Assembly (NCBI GenBank): GCA_020247055.1
Contig: JADCJL010000172.1
Location: 22,524-86,523 of the forward strand
Direction of reading: 5' to 3'
DNA length: 64,000 bases
Origin: Acidobacteriaceae bacterium
GTDB taxonomy: Bacteria; Acidobacteriota; Terriglobia; Bryobacterales; Bryobacteraceae
The first letter of the stretch is position 1; the number at the start of each line of letters is the position of its first letter. The position numbers and the translations under genes are program-made. Below the pieces are notes generated by a model. It saw nothing but the letters and a program-made list of their open reading frames with translations. It was not told the origin of the DNA and did no database searches. Positions 34,122 to 43,614 of the stretch are shown one piece after another.

Positions 34122-34847
34122 TTACCCATTAACCCTCTCAACCACGCGCCAGCGATAGCGTGAGGCCAGCTCAGCCGGTGTCCCGCTATCGCTCACGCGT
34201 CCTGAAGCAAGAAAAACAGCTCGCGGTGCAATCGCCTCGGCAAAGTCCACATCGTGCGTGGCCACCAGCTTGGCCTGGGGCAGGCCGCGCAGCAGAGCGA
34301 TAAGATCCCGCTGGCCCGGCGGGTCCAGGTAAGTAGTCGGTTCGTCCAGCACCAACAGGGCCGGTTTCAGGATGAGTACCCCGGCCAGCGCCACGCGTTT
34401 CTTCTCCCCCGCGCTTAGCTGGTAAGGCGCTCTTCCGGCCAACTCTTCGATCCCCAGACTGGCCAGCATCTCTTCCGCCTGGCGCCCCGCCTCCCCGGCG
34501 GCCATCCCCCGCTGACGCAAGCCAAAGGCAACATCCTCCCGGACCGTTGGCATGAACAGTTGGTCGTCCGAATCCTGGAAGATCACGCCCACCTGCTCCC
34601 GCACCCGCCGCACCGTTGCCGGAGTCAGCACCTCGCCCCCTACCGTGATGCGCCCCTCGCCCTGCAGCAGGCCGTTCAGGTGCAGCAGAAGCGTCGTCTT
34701 GCCCGAGCCGTTGGCGCCCAGCAGCACCAGCGCCTCGCCGGCCCCGATCGACAGATCCACGCCATCGAGCGCCACCCTGCCGTTCGGGTAGCGGTGCCGC
34801 AACCCCTCCACCTCTAAGATCTTCCCCATTCCGGTGTCCGCCGCCAT
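34122..34847 (-). CDS. ABC transporter ATP-binding protein of the ECF/CbiO type
   Basis: A 241-residue ATPase that would power an energy-coupling-factor or cobalt/nickel-type importer. Walker A is 'LGANGSGKTTLLLHLNG', the Q-loop region 'IFQDSDDQLFMPTVREDVAFG' is characteristic of CbiO/EcfA, the signature is 'LSAGEKKRVALAGVL', and Walker B is 'LLVLDEPTTYLD'. No EcfT, CbiM or substrate-binding partner is nearby; it sits between the dtd pair and acpS. It may be an orphan that works with membrane parts encoded elsewhere. Confidence 0.88.
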   Translation of the reverse strand: MAADTGMGKILEVEGLRHRYPNGRVALDGVDLSIGAGEALVLLGANGSGKTTLLLHLNGLLQGEGRITVGGEVLTPATVRRVREQVGVIFQDSDDQLFMPTVREDVAFGLRQRGMAAGEAGRQAEEMLASLGIEELAGRAPYQLSAGEKKRVALAGVLILKPALLVLDEPTTYLDPPGQRDLIALLRGLPQAKLVATHDVDFAEAIAPRAVFLASGRVSDSGTPAELASRYRWRVVERVNG

Positions 34848-34884
34848 AGCCTGCCTTTCATTCTACTTGCGCGACAATGAAACT

Positions 34885-35262
34885 GTGATTCTTTCGATTG
34901 GAACGGACCTGGCCGAAGTGCCTCGGATCGAGGAGGCTCACCAGCGATTCGGCGAACGCTTTCTGCGGCGCGTCTACACCGACGCCGAAATCGCCTACTC
35001 CCTCGGCAAAGCCAACCGTCATGAGCGCCTCGCCGCCCGCTTCGCCGCCAAGGAGGCCTTGATGAAAGCCATCGGTACCGGACTCACCCGGGGCGTCACC
35101 TGGAAAGATATCGAGGTCGTCAACCTGCCCTCCGGACAGCCCACCCTGCGCCTGACCGGTCAGGCCGCGCGCGAAGCCGCACGCCTCGGCGCCAAGCAGA
35201 TTCACCTCTCGCTCACCCACATCACCGGCCTCGCCATGGCCGTCGTGATTCTCGAAAGCTGA
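34885..35262 (+). CDS. acpS: Holo-[acyl-carrier-protein] synthase
   Basis: A 125-residue phosphopantetheinyl transferase that loads 4'-phosphopantetheine from CoA onto acyl carrier protein. The GTG at 34885 gives the standard start 'MILSIGTDLAEVPRIEE' and is preferred to the tracked 34834, which lies within the divergent ATPase gene. The magnesium-binding motifs 'GTDLAEVPRI' and 'ERLAARFAAKEALMKAIGTG' are intact, and 'HLSLTHITGLAMAVV' closes the fold. Length is typical for AcpS. Confidence 0.93.
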   Translation: MILSIGTDLAEVPRIEEAHQRFGERFLRRVYTDAEIAYSLGKANRHERLAARFAAKEALMKAIGTGLTRGVTWKDIEVVNLPSGQPTLRLTGQAAREAARLGAKQIHLSLTHITGLAMAVVILES

Positions 35263-35269
35263 GCCCCCG

Positions 35270-35902
35270 CTAGCTAACCGCCGCGCCACTCTTGCCCGCC
35301 GGCCGCAACTGCGCCTCTTCGAGCCGTTGCGCCTGCTGATACGTGTAAATCATCCGGTGAATGACGGTCAGGTTCGACAGAATCGCAATCACCCACAACA
35401 CCGGCGCCATCCGGTCAAACAGGGCGCCAATAATCAGCAGCACGACCCGCTCCGGCCGCTCCGCAAAGCCGACCTTACACTGCGGGATCGTGTTTTCCGC
35501 CCGTGCCCGCGTGTAGCTGACCATCACTGACCCGGTCATGACCACGGCGGTCAACACCACATAGAAGAACCGGTCAATCGACGCGTAATATACCAGCAGG
35601 CCCATCAGTAAGCCTAAATCCGAATACCGATCGAGTACGGAATCAAAGAAACCGCCGAACATAGTTACCTGATTCGTGTGCCGCGCCACCCGCCCGTCCA
35701 CCATATCGAACAGTCCCGCGCCCAGCACCACTAAGCCGCCCGCGAAAAACTCACCCCGTCCCAGCAGCACCGCCGCATACACATTAATTAGCAGACCGAT
35801 AAAGGTCAGCATGTTCGGATGGATCTTCGAAAGAGCCAGGCCGTGGACAATCAGGAGGATAATCCGGTTACAGGCCTGACCTATGGCGCGCGTTACGGTC
35901 AT
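35270..35902 (-). CDS. CDP-alcohol phosphatidyltransferase family membrane enzyme
   Basis: A 210-residue integral membrane protein with about six helices. It carries the family's catalytic motif DxxDGxxAR...GxxxDxxxD as 'DMVDGRVARHTNQ' and 'FGGFFDSVLDRYSD' (about 68-95). Such enzymes join a CDP-linked lipid to an alcohol headgroup (phosphatidylglycerophosphate, phosphatidylinositol phosphate or related lipids). The acceptor cannot be told from sequence. It follows greA closely and is convergent with acpS. Confidence 0.88.
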   Translation of the reverse strand: MTVTRAIGQACNRIILLIVHGLALSKIHPNMLTFIGLLINVYAAVLLGRGEFFAGGLVVLGAGLFDMVDGRVARHTNQVTMFGGFFDSVLDRYSDLGLLMGLLVYYASIDRFFYVVLTAVVMTGSVMVSYTRARAENTIPQCKVGFAERPERVVLLIIGALFDRMAPVLWVIAILSNLTVIHRMIYTYQQAQRLEEAQLRPAGKSGAAVS

Positions 35903-35908
35903 GGGAAC

Positions 35909-36385
35909 TTAGGCCTCCAGCGTCTCGCCGTGGATGGTTACAATCCGCACCACTTCGTACTCCAGCGCTCCGCCGGGAACCTGAATCTTGATCTCTTCGC
36001 CCACCCGCCGGTTCAGCAGACCCCGGCCAATCGGCGAACTCGTCGACACCATGCCCTGCTTGGCGTCAGACTCCTCGCTCGTCACCAGCCGGTACTCAAT
36101 CTCCACCGATTTGGTGATGTCATACACCACCACCGTCGAGCCGAACCCGATCCGATCCTTCGGAACCTTCGTCAGATCAATCATCGACAGCTCCGCCAAA
36201 CGCTTCTGGAGCTGACCCAAGCGGGCGTTCACCAGCCCCTGCCGCTCCTTGGCCGCATGATACTCCGCGTTCTCGCTCAAATCGCCCAACTCCCGGGCGC
36301 GCAGGATCTCCTTGGGCAACTCATTGCGGAACTCGTACTCGAGCGCCGCAATCTCTTCCAACAGTTTTTTCTTCAGGGCTTCCAT
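35909..36385 (-). CDS. greA: Transcription elongation factor GreA
   Basis: A 158-residue factor that enters the RNA polymerase secondary channel and triggers cleavage of backtracked RNA. The N-terminal coiled coil carries the conserved tip 'ARELGDLSENAEYHAAKERQG' with the acidic DLSENAEY motif, and the C-terminal FKBP-like domain has 'SPIGRGLLNRRVGEEI'. Length is typical. A TATACT box on this strand lies about 35 bases upstream, consistent with its own promoter. It is 6 bases from the phosphatidyltransferase gene. Confidence 0.95.
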   Translation of the reverse strand: MEALKKKLLEEIAALEYEFRNELPKEILRARELGDLSENAEYHAAKERQGLVNARLGQLQKRLAELSMIDLTKVPKDRIGFGSTVVVYDITKSVEIEYRLVTSEESDAKQGMVSTSSPIGRGLLNRRVGEEIKIQVPGGALEYEVVRIVTIHGETLEA

Positions 36386-36463
36386 GGAGACAACGTCCGG
36401 TAAAAATCGGTCTTTTCAGTATACTCCTGCCGCCGCCCGCGAACCGCAGACTACGATTCGCCC

Positions 36464-38785
36464 CTACAGTCCAGTAATGTAGGCCCGGGCCTCCGCCGCC
36501 CCGCACCGGATCAGAAATACGTTGTCCACGTCCCGTCCCGGTCCCAGGCGCACCGTCACCCGCACCAGCCCCGGCGCCAGTTGCGGCCGCCGCTGCACCT
36601 CCACTACCGCGCCCCCGCCCTCTTCCACAATCACCCGCGGCTCCTCGCTTATCGCCGCCACCCCAATCGCGTCTGTCGTCACAAACCACAGATCCAGAGT
36701 CGAACCCGCCTCGGCCTCGGCTGTTGGATAGGGCAGAAAGGTGATGTTGGCCGCCTCCGGCCGCGGCACCCCGTACCAATAAGGAATCCGGATTACCTCC
36801 TCTCCGCTCTCCGCTCGGCGAATCAGGAGCCGGCCAAAATGCGCCCCCGCCCCCAACCCGCCCGGCCAACTCAGCCGCAGCCGCGTCGCGCTGCCCGCCG
36901 CCAGATCAAACTCGGCCGGCTCCACCACCGGAACGCCTCCCTGGCCCGACTCCACGACCGCCGTGAAGCGCCCCGCCTCCTGGCCGATGTGCTCGATGGC
37001 GATCTCCGCCGCCCCCGGACCGCCGGCGCCGCCCGTGCCCAGGCTCAGCACCGCAGGCTCCGCCGTCAGCGGACTATCCAACGCCCGCAGCAGATCCAGC
37101 CGTCCCGCCCCTACCCGCTGCGGCACGTCCTCGGTATCGTCCAGCCTCCCGGCCGGCGCCGTCGCGTTGATCAGCAGCGATCGGTACTGCCGGGCGCGCA
37201 AGCCCGGTCTCGCCTGCTTGAGAACGGCGTAGGCCCCCGCTACGAGCGGCGCAGAAAAGCTCGTCCCCTGCATAATCCGATACCCGCTCGGGTCATAGAC
37301 CGCCCCTCGCGGCTCCGCCGTCCCCGCCGCCGTGGCCAAAAACTGCCCCACCGCCACCAGATCCGGCGCAATCCGCCCTTCAATCGTCGGCCCGCGCGAG
37401 GAAAACCCGCTCAAAGGCGTCCCCGGCAAGGGAAACGCCACCGTCGGGAAAAAGCTCAGCCGCACCGCAGTATCCGGAACCTCCTGCAGCCGCCGCTTCA
37501 ACCAGAGACCGTTCGCAAAGCCCACCATCAAGGCCGGCAGCCGGGCGTCGCCCACCCCCATGGGGAACGGATCAGGGTCCAGGCCATGTGTGTACACCAC
37601 CGCCGCTATCGCCCCCGCCGCCTCGGCATTTTTCAGCTTCTCACTAAACAGGCAGGTCCCCCGCAGAATCAGTACCACCGCCCCGCGCAAAGCGTCTCCC
37701 GCCAGCGGTCCGCAAGCCAGGCCCGAAGGGTCCGTCACGCTCACATCCACCAGCCGGCCCGGCACCGGCTCCCGCGGCCGCGCCCCGCTCGAGGCGACCG
37801 CCACCAGGTTCTCTCCCCCTTCAATGGACACGGCCTCAGCAAACGCCCGGTTGTTCCGGATCGCCCCCACGGCGATCCCCACCCCGGCCACCGTCGGCGA
37901 ATCCACCGAAGCGATATCCGGCCCCTCATTGCCCCCCGCCTTCACCACCATCACCCCTCTCTCCACCGCCCGCTGAATCGCCTCCGCCAGCGGATCAATC
38001 TCCTCTCGCATCGGCGGAAACAGCCCCAGGCTCAGGTTCACCACGTCCATTCCGTCCGCCACCGCATCATCCAAAGCCTGCAGCAGCGCGGCTGAGCTCC
38101 CTCGACTTCCCTCCACCCCGCCAAACACCCGGTACGCCCCCAGCCACGCTCCCGGCGCCGCCCCCGCCATCTCCCCGTACGGACTACGCACCCGCGCCCC
38201 CGCCGCGACCATCGCCACCGCCGTCCCGTGCCCCGCGCCATCGACGATCGACTCCGGCGTCCGGTTCAGCGCATCGTAGCTCCGCTGCACAATCACCTTG
38301 CCGTTGGTTGCCTCCCGGAAGGCCTCGTTCGATACCTTCGGAAACCCCTCGGGCGCCTGCATCCCTTCCCCCAGAAACGCGGGGTGCCGGGCGTCGATAC
38401 CCGTATCGAGAATCCCGATCTTGATGCCCGCCCCCGCCCTTCCCGCCTCCGGCAGCCGCTCCCAAGCCGCCCGAATCTGGTGCAGCTCCACCGCCCGGTC
38501 CAGACTCGTCCGCAGCTCCACCACCGGCGTCACCCGCCGCACCCCCGCCATCCGCCCCAACTCCTCGCCCGCCGCCGACTCCACCACCAGCGCGTTCGCC
38601 ACCACCTGCACCCGGCTCCGCACCCGGTGCCGCGTCCCCATCGCCCGCGCCACCCGGTCCTGCGCCGCCCGCCGCGCCGCCACCGTCGCCCGCGGCCCCT
38701 CCGTCAGTTCGACGATGTACAAATTGGGAATAATCTGCGCCCCCGCCAGGGCGGGCAACAGCCAGATCATCAGGAAACGCAGCAT
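36464..38785 (-). CDS. Secreted subtilase (S8 serine protease) with PA-type insert
   Basis: A 773-residue protease; the start at 38785 gives a clean signal peptide ('MLRFLMIWLLPALAGAQ') and has an AGGAG 6 bases upstream, unlike the tracked 38836. The catalytic triad is in 'IGILDTGIDARHP' (Asp), 'GHGTAVAMVAAGA' (His) and 'GTSFSAPLVAGAYAV' (Ser). A protease-associated (PA) domain is inserted before the Ser motif ('LILRGTCLFSEKLKNAEAAG'). The C-terminal 250 residues are beta-rich. It lies 10 bases behind a second, longer subtilase, so the two are a duplicated pair in one transcript. Confidence 0.88.
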   Translation of the reverse strand: MLRFLMIWLLPALAGAQIIPNLYIVELTEGPRATVAARRAAQDRVARAMGTRHRVRSRVQVVANALVVESAAGEELGRMAGVRRVTPVVELRTSLDRAVELHQIRAAWERLPEAGRAGAGIKIGILDTGIDARHPAFLGEGMQAPEGFPKVSNEAFREATNGKVIVQRSYDALNRTPESIVDGAGHGTAVAMVAAGARVRSPYGEMAGAAPGAWLGAYRVFGGVEGSRGSSAALLQALDDAVADGMDVVNLSLGLFPPMREEIDPLAEAIQRAVERGVMVVKAGGNEGPDIASVDSPTVAGVGIAVGAIRNNRAFAEAVSIEGGENLVAVASSGARPREPVPGRLVDVSVTDPSGLACGPLAGDALRGAVVLILRGTCLFSEKLKNAEAAGAIAAVVYTHGLDPDPFPMGVGDARLPALMVGFANGLWLKRRLQEVPDTAVRLSFFPTVAFPLPGTPLSGFSSRGPTIEGRIAPDLVAVGQFLATAAGTAEPRGAVYDPSGYRIMQGTSFSAPLVAGAYAVLKQARPGLRARQYRSLLINATAPAGRLDDTEDVPQRVGAGRLDLLRALDSPLTAEPAVLSLGTGGAGGPGAAEIAIEHIGQEAGRFTAVVESGQGGVPVVEPAEFDLAAGSATRLRLSWPGGLGAGAHFGRLLIRRAESGEEVIRIPYWYGVPRPEAANITFLPYPTAEAEAGSTLDLWFVTTDAIGVAAISEEPRVIVEEGGGAVVEVQRRPQLAPGLVRVTVRLGPGRDVDNVFLIRCGAAEARAYITGL

Positions 38786-38795
38786 TCCTACTCCT

Positions 38796-41700
38796 CTAGC
38801 GAACCGGCAGCGAGGCCGTCTTCGCAGCGACTCCATTCATAGTAATCACAACCGGCTGAATCCCCGCCGGCGCGTCCGTGGGGACCAGCGCGTTCACCTG
38901 ATACAAACCCACAAATCCCGGCGCCAGACCCGCGAACAGTACCGTCGCACTCCGTCCCCCAATCGTCACCTGCGGCGCAATCCGGCAACTCGCCAGCGGC
39001 GAGGACGGCGCCGCCTCCCCCGTCGCCGGCTGATTGTCCACCGGCCCCAAGCCGTTGGCGTACATCTGCACCACCTCGCCCCGGGTCGCCGGCGCCGCAC
39101 CCGTCACCAACTGAAACCCCTGGTTCAACGCCGCAATCAGCTGCCGTCCGCTTCCGGCGTCCGTGTACTCAAAAAATGCCGGCGATACCTCGTTCAGCGG
39201 CACCGTCAATCGCGCACTCGAATAATCCCCGTTGCTGACCTTCAACTGGACCTGCGATTGCCCCGCCAACTCCCACGGCACCTGCACGTTAATCTGCCCC
39301 GGACTGACGAACGAAATCACCCCCGGGAAGCTCCGGTTCGTCTGTCCCGGCACGTCAAACCCCACGCTCACCCCGGCCAGCGACAGCGGCAGATAGTTCG
39401 TCCCAAACACCCGCGTCTGGTCGGTGAACGAAGCCCCGAACAGCGAGATGTAAGACCCCGGCGCCAGGCCGCGGCCCAACTCCCCGCTCGCCGCGTTCAC
39501 CACCCCATCGGCCCGCAGCGCCGGCTCCTGCACCACTCTCCCGGCAAAGAACACCTGCGGGTCTCCCCCGGCCAGCGGCTCCACCGAGAAGCGCTGGTCC
39601 CCCAGCGCCGCACCCATCGTCACCCGGGCTTCGGCTATCCCCAACTCATCCGTTGTCTCGGTCGCCTGCGTAATCGTGCCCCCGGTCTCGGCGCGGAAGC
39701 GCACCCGCAGATTCGCCACCGGCGCCCCGAACTGATCCACAAACTTCGCCGTCAGCCGGTGCTGCCGTCCCGGCGCCCGGGTGAAGCCGTCGCCCTCCAG
39801 GGCAAAGGCATTGAAGGCCACGTTATCGCTCACCACGTACAGATAGGGAATCCGGAGCGGCACCTCTCCCCCCTCGACGCGAATCACCCCCTCATACAAC
39901 CCCGCCCGCGGACGCGTGCCTTCCAAACGCAGCGTCACCGTCGCCTCCTGCCCCGCGCCTACCGTCACCGCCGCCGCGCTCACCGTCACCCGCGCATTGG
40001 CATCCGTGTCCCGCGGCGCCACCGTCAGCCGCAGATTCGCCGCTGCCGTGGCCTGATTCCGCAGCCGCAGCGTCCGCGTCACCGGGAACGGCGAGGCCGC
40101 CAGCACCTGCCCAAACGAGACCGTCGCCGGAACCGCCAGGACCGTGCTCCGCAGCGCGTTCGCCGCATCCAGCTTGCCCGCCCCCATCGCCGTCGCGCGC
40201 GCCTCCATCGCCCGCCCCTGATAGTCAAAATCCGTCAGCCGCGGATCCGCCGTGTTCACCACCGCCGACTTCAAACCCGCCGGCGCTAGCGCCGGGTTCC
40301 GCTGCTTCACCAGCGCCACCGCCCCGGCCACCATCGGCGTCGAAAAACTCGTCCCCTCCACGCTCCGGTACCGCGAAACATCGAACATATCCCCGTTCGG
40401 ATCGTAGTTCTGTGTCGCCGCGTACACATCGGTCCCCACCGCCACAATCTCCGGCTTCACCAGCGCATCGCCAATCGAAGGGCCCTGCGAACTGAAGATC
40501 GCCATCTCGTCCGCCGCGGCCGGCACGGCCCGCAGCGCGGCATCAAAACTAACCCGCGCTCCCCGGTTGGCCGCGACAAACTCCTTCAGCCGCAGCCCGT
40601 CCCGGTTACCGATCATCGCCAGCGGAATCGTCGTACCCTCCAGTCCCGTGGCGACAAACACCACGTTGCTGCTCGCCTGATAGACAATCACCCCCACCGC
40701 GCCCGCCCGCTGCGCGTTGGTCAGCTTCTGCAGAAAGGAACACCCGCCCCGGACCACCAGCGCCACGCTGTTGGTTAAGGCCCCGGTGCCCAGCGCACCG
40801 CATCCCTGCCCGTTCGTATCGAGCGTCGCGACATCCGTCACCGGCGCCGGATCCCGCCCCAGCCCCTGCGCCCCGTTGCCCAGCCGCGCGTCAATCTGCC
40901 GCAGGTTCGCCGGCCCGTTCTCCACCCGCACCGTCTGCACCAGAATCCGGCTGTTCGTCGTCGCGCCTACCGTTATCGCCGAAGGCGCGCTGCCCGGCGA
41001 AGCGATCGAGTTCCGCGCCGGCACCTGCGCGCCAAGGTCCCCGTCGTTGCCCGCGCTCGCCACCACGGTCATCCCGGCCCGCGTTGCGTTCTCTGCCGCC
41101 TCTACCTGCAGGTCGCACGCCGCCTGTCCCTGCTTGCCGCAAATCGTTCCCCGGTCGTTCGGGCTCCACACCGCCGCCTGCCCGAGCGACAGCGAAACAA
41201 TATCCATCCCGTCGGCCAGCGCCGCCTCCATCGCCCGGAGAACCGCGAAATCATCGGTGTAGTCATTGATACCGGGCGAACCAAACACCTTGTAATTGCC
41301 CAGGTATGCCTTCGGCGCCACCCCGGTCACTCGCCCGCCTGGTCCCTCAATCGGCCGCCCCGCCGCCAGCATCGCCGCCGCCGTGCCGTGGCCCACCCGG
41401 TCCCGCGGCGTTACATCGTCCGGGCGGGTATCGTCCGGAAAGCTGTACACCAGCAACTCGATAAAACTCCGCGCCGCAATCACCTTGGGGCTCGTGAAGT
41501 TACAAGCGGCGCCCGCACACCGGGGATAGCCCGGCGGCATCGTCAGTCCGGGATCCTGCAGCGCCGGATGCGTCTGGTCGATCCCCGAGTCGATGATCCC
41601 GATCTTCACCCCCGCCCCCGCACTGGTCTCTCCGCCGGCGATCGCCCACGCCGCCGGCACCCGCGCCAAGTCCGCCGCCGGCTGGTCCAGGCGCTTGTAG

Positions 41701-41978
41701 CGCCGCAGCCGCTGGACGTACTTCACCCCGGGCAGTTGACGCAGCGCGCCGGCCTGCTCTTCGGTCGCCTCCACGAACATCGCGTTCACGAGGGTCTCCG
41801 TTGTCCCGATCTCCCGCACGCGCATCCGGCTGAAGTTCCGCCGGATGCCGTTCTGCGCCTCCACTACCCGCGTCCGCCCCGTCCGGACGACTGCGAGCGG
41901 AGACTCTTCGAGCACCACGGCATAGCGCTCCCCGGCAAAAGCGGCGGCGCCGGCGGCCAATAGGATCAGCAATCTCAT
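38796..41978 (-). CDS. Large secreted subtilase with PA insert and Solibacter-type C-terminal domain
   Basis: A 1060-residue S8 protease; the start at 41978 gives the signal peptide 'MRLLILLAAGAAAFAG'. The triad is in 'IGIIDSGIDQTHP', 'GHGTAAAMLAAG' and 'GTSFSTPMVAGAVALV', with a PA-like insert ('LVVRGGCSFLQKLTNAQRAG'). Ig-like regions follow from about residue 600. The last ~230 residues ('VNAASGELGRGLAPGSYISL', 'SPGQINVQVPWEL', 'YANGLGPVDNQP', 'GLAPGFVGLYQVNALVP') are the C-terminal domain first described in Solibacter (TIGR03437-like). It probably acts outside the cell or on its surface. The downstream paralogue lacks this tail. Confidence 0.9.
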   Translation of the reverse strand: MRLLILLAAGAAAFAGERYAVVLEESPLAVVRTGRTRVVEAQNGIRRNFSRMRVREIGTTETLVNAMFVEATEEQAGALRQLPGVKYVQRLRRYKRLDQPAADLARVPAAWAIAGGETSAGAGVKIGIIDSGIDQTHPALQDPGLTMPPGYPRCAGAACNFTSPKVIAARSFIELLVYSFPDDTRPDDVTPRDRVGHGTAAAMLAAGRPIEGPGGRVTGVAPKAYLGNYKVFGSPGINDYTDDFAVLRAMEAALADGMDIVSLSLGQAAVWSPNDRGTICGKQGQAACDLQVEAAENATRAGMTVVASAGNDGDLGAQVPARNSIASPGSAPSAITVGATTNSRILVQTVRVENGPANLRQIDARLGNGAQGLGRDPAPVTDVATLDTNGQGCGALGTGALTNSVALVVRGGCSFLQKLTNAQRAGAVGVIVYQASSNVVFVATGLEGTTIPLAMIGNRDGLRLKEFVAANRGARVSFDAALRAVPAAADEMAIFSSQGPSIGDALVKPEIVAVGTDVYAATQNYDPNGDMFDVSRYRSVEGTSFSTPMVAGAVALVKQRNPALAPAGLKSAVVNTADPRLTDFDYQGRAMEARATAMGAGKLDAANALRSTVLAVPATVSFGQVLAASPFPVTRTLRLRNQATAAANLRLTVAPRDTDANARVTVSAAAVTVGAGQEATVTLRLEGTRPRAGLYEGVIRVEGGEVPLRIPYLYVVSDNVAFNAFALEGDGFTRAPGRQHRLTAKFVDQFGAPVANLRVRFRAETGGTITQATETTDELGIAEARVTMGAALGDQRFSVEPLAGGDPQVFFAGRVVQEPALRADGVVNAASGELGRGLAPGSYISLFGASFTDQTRVFGTNYLPLSLAGVSVGFDVPGQTNRSFPGVISFVSPGQINVQVPWELAGQSQVQLKVSNGDYSSARLTVPLNEVSPAFFEYTDAGSGRQLIAALNQGFQLVTGAAPATRGEVVQMYANGLGPVDNQPATGEAAPSSPLASCRIAPQVTIGGRSATVLFAGLAPGFVGLYQVNALVPTDAPAGIQPVVITMNGVAAKTASLPVR

Positions 41979-42052
41979 AGCATCCTCGACGCTTCCCACG
42001 TACCATTCGTTTCAAAACCCCGTGTTATCATAGCGTTTAGGAGTTCATCGAT

Positions 42053-42295
42053 ATGGCCGCAAAACCCGCATTCGCTACTGGCGCACAAGTAGAACATCCC
42101 AAATTCGGCCTCGGCAGCGTGGTCCTGTGCACGGAAGAGCACATCACAATCAAGTTCGACGATAATGGGGAAAAGAAGTTTGTCCTCTCCATCGTCCTGC
42201 CGAACCTCACCAAATCGAACCGGACCCCTCCCCCGGAAAAGAAACGCGCCGCGCGCAAGAAGGCCGCTCCCGCCGTCGCCGCCGCGGGCGAATAG
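42053..42295 (+). CDS. Small hypothetical protein with Tudor/DUF3553-like fold
   Basis: An 80-residue protein with 'GAQVEHPKFGLGSVV' and 'ITIKFDDNGEKKFVLS', which resemble the small beta-barrel found at the C-terminus of UvrD/PcrA helicases and in DUF3553 proteins. A basic Lys/Arg/Ala tail ('KKRAARKKAAPAV') suggests nucleic-acid or RNA polymerase contact. An AGGAG lies 9 bases upstream and a TATCAT -10-like box at 42026-42031. It converges on mnmE with a single base between the stops. Confidence 0.75.
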   Translation: MAAKPAFATGAQVEHPKFGLGSVVLCTEEHITIKFDDNGEKKFVLSIVLPNLTKSNRTPPPEKKRAARKKAAPAVAAAGE

Positions 42296-42296
42296 C

Positions 42297-43604
42297 TCAC
42301 TTCCCGATACAAAAGGTGGAGAAGATCCGGTTGAGGATGTCATCCGCCGTGGTCGCCCCAGTGATGGCGTCCAACCCGCGCAGCGCTTCGTAGAGGTCGA
42401 GCAGCAGCATCTCGTGTGGAATGGCCAACGCCGTTGCTTCCCGCGCCTTTCTGAGCGCCTCTGCGGTGGCCCGGAAAAGCTCGGCCTGCCGCAGTGAGGT
42501 AACAAACGGCAGCTCCAGATCCTCCGCCGTGCCGTGGCCTACCGCGGCCAGAATCGCCTCCCGCAGCGCCTCTACCCCCTCCCCCGTCCGCGCTGATACC
42601 CGCAGCCCCTCCCGCTCCGCGCCCGCCGGCAGATCGGCCTTGTTGAGGACCACCAGATACCGCCCCTGCCGCTCCGCCCGCTCGAGAATCTGCTCATCCT
42701 CCGCGCTCACCGCCACGCTGCCGTCCAGCACTACCATCGTCAGGTCCGCATCCGCCATCGCCTGTAGGCTCCGCTCAATCCCCAGCGTCTCCACGCGGTC
42801 CTGCCCCTCCCGGATTCCCGCCGTATCGACAAACCGCACCGGCAGCCCCCCCAAACTTGCCGTCTCCGCCACCAGATCCCGCGTCGTACCGGGAATCTCG
42901 GTCACAATCGCCCGGTCCTGTTCGAGCAGCCGGTTGAACAGCGAACTCTTACCCACGTTCGGCCGTCCGACAATCGCCAGCGTCACCCCGCCCTGCACGA
43001 GCCGCCCGTAGGCGAAGCTCCGCGCCAGACGCTCCGTTTCGGCCGCAATCGGCGCCAGACGCCGCAGGATCTCTCCGGCTGGCGCCACGCTCACATCGTC
43101 CTCGGCAAAGTCGATCCCCGCCTCGAGCAGCGCAATCAGTTCGAGCAACTGTTCCTTTACCGGCCGCACCACCCGCGCTACCGATCCTTCCACCTGCCGC
43201 GCCGCCACCCGCGCCTGGTACAGCGTTTCGGCGTGGATCAGATCCCGCACCGCCTCGGCCTGCGGCAGATCAAGCCGGCCGTGCAGCATCGCCCGCAGCG
43301 TAAATTCGCCTGGCCGCGCCAGGCGCGCCCCCGCCGCGACACACTGCCCCACCGTATGGCTCAAAATCACCGGCGCTCCGTGGCAGGAGATCTCCACCAC
43401 ATCCTCACCCGTATACGAGTGCGGCGCGGCGAAATAGGTAACCAGAACCGGGTCTACCAGCTTGCGCAGCGTCGCCACCCGCGCCGGCCCCAGCGCCGCT
43501 CCCAACACCCGCTCCGCCACCACCCGGGCGTCTGCCCCCGATAGACGCACCACCCCGATGCCGCCTCGCCCCGGAGGCGTTGCTACGGCAACAATCGTCT
43601 CCAC
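42297..43604 (-). CDS. mnmE: tRNA modification GTPase MnmE (TrmE)
   Basis: A 435-residue GTPase that, with MnmG, modifies uridine 34 of several tRNAs. The GTG at 43604 ('[23 protein letters not shown]') fits the family start and avoids the tracked overlap with the upstream gene. The tetrahydrofolate-binding N-domain, central helical domain and inserted G domain ('[13 protein letters not shown]', '[10 protein letters not shown]', 'NKAD') are present. The C-terminal catalytic Cys-Ile-Gly-Lys motif is intact ('FSTFCIGK'). It ends the rpmH-rnpA-yidD-yidC-jag-mnmE block. Confidence 0.96.
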   Translation of the reverse strand: METIVAVATPPGRGGIGVVRLSGADARVVAERVLGAALGPARVATLRKLVDPVLVTYFAAPHSYTGEDVVEISCHGAPVILSHTVGQCVAAGARLARPGEFTLRAMLHGRLDLPQAEAVRDLIHAETLYQARVAARQVEGSVARVVRPVKEQLLELIALLEAGIDFAEDDVSVAPAGEILRRLAPIAAETERLARSFAYGRLVQGGVTLAIVGRPNVGKSSLFNRLLEQDRAIVTEIPGTTRDLVAETASLGGLPVRFVDTAGIREGQDRVETLGIERSLQAMADADLTMVVLDGSVAVSAEDEQILERAERQGRYLVVLNKADLPAGAEREGLRVSARTGEGVEALREAILAAVGHGTAEDLELPFVTSLRQAELFRATAEALRKAREATALAIPHEMLLLDLYEALRGLDAITGATTADDILNRIFSTFCIGK

Positions 43605-43614
43605 CGCCGTCCCG

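Noticed and set aside
38298-40289. 663-residue plus-strand ORF opposite the subtilases
   Set aside because: Arg/His/Pro-rich shadow without domains; the two subtilases on the minus strand are clear.
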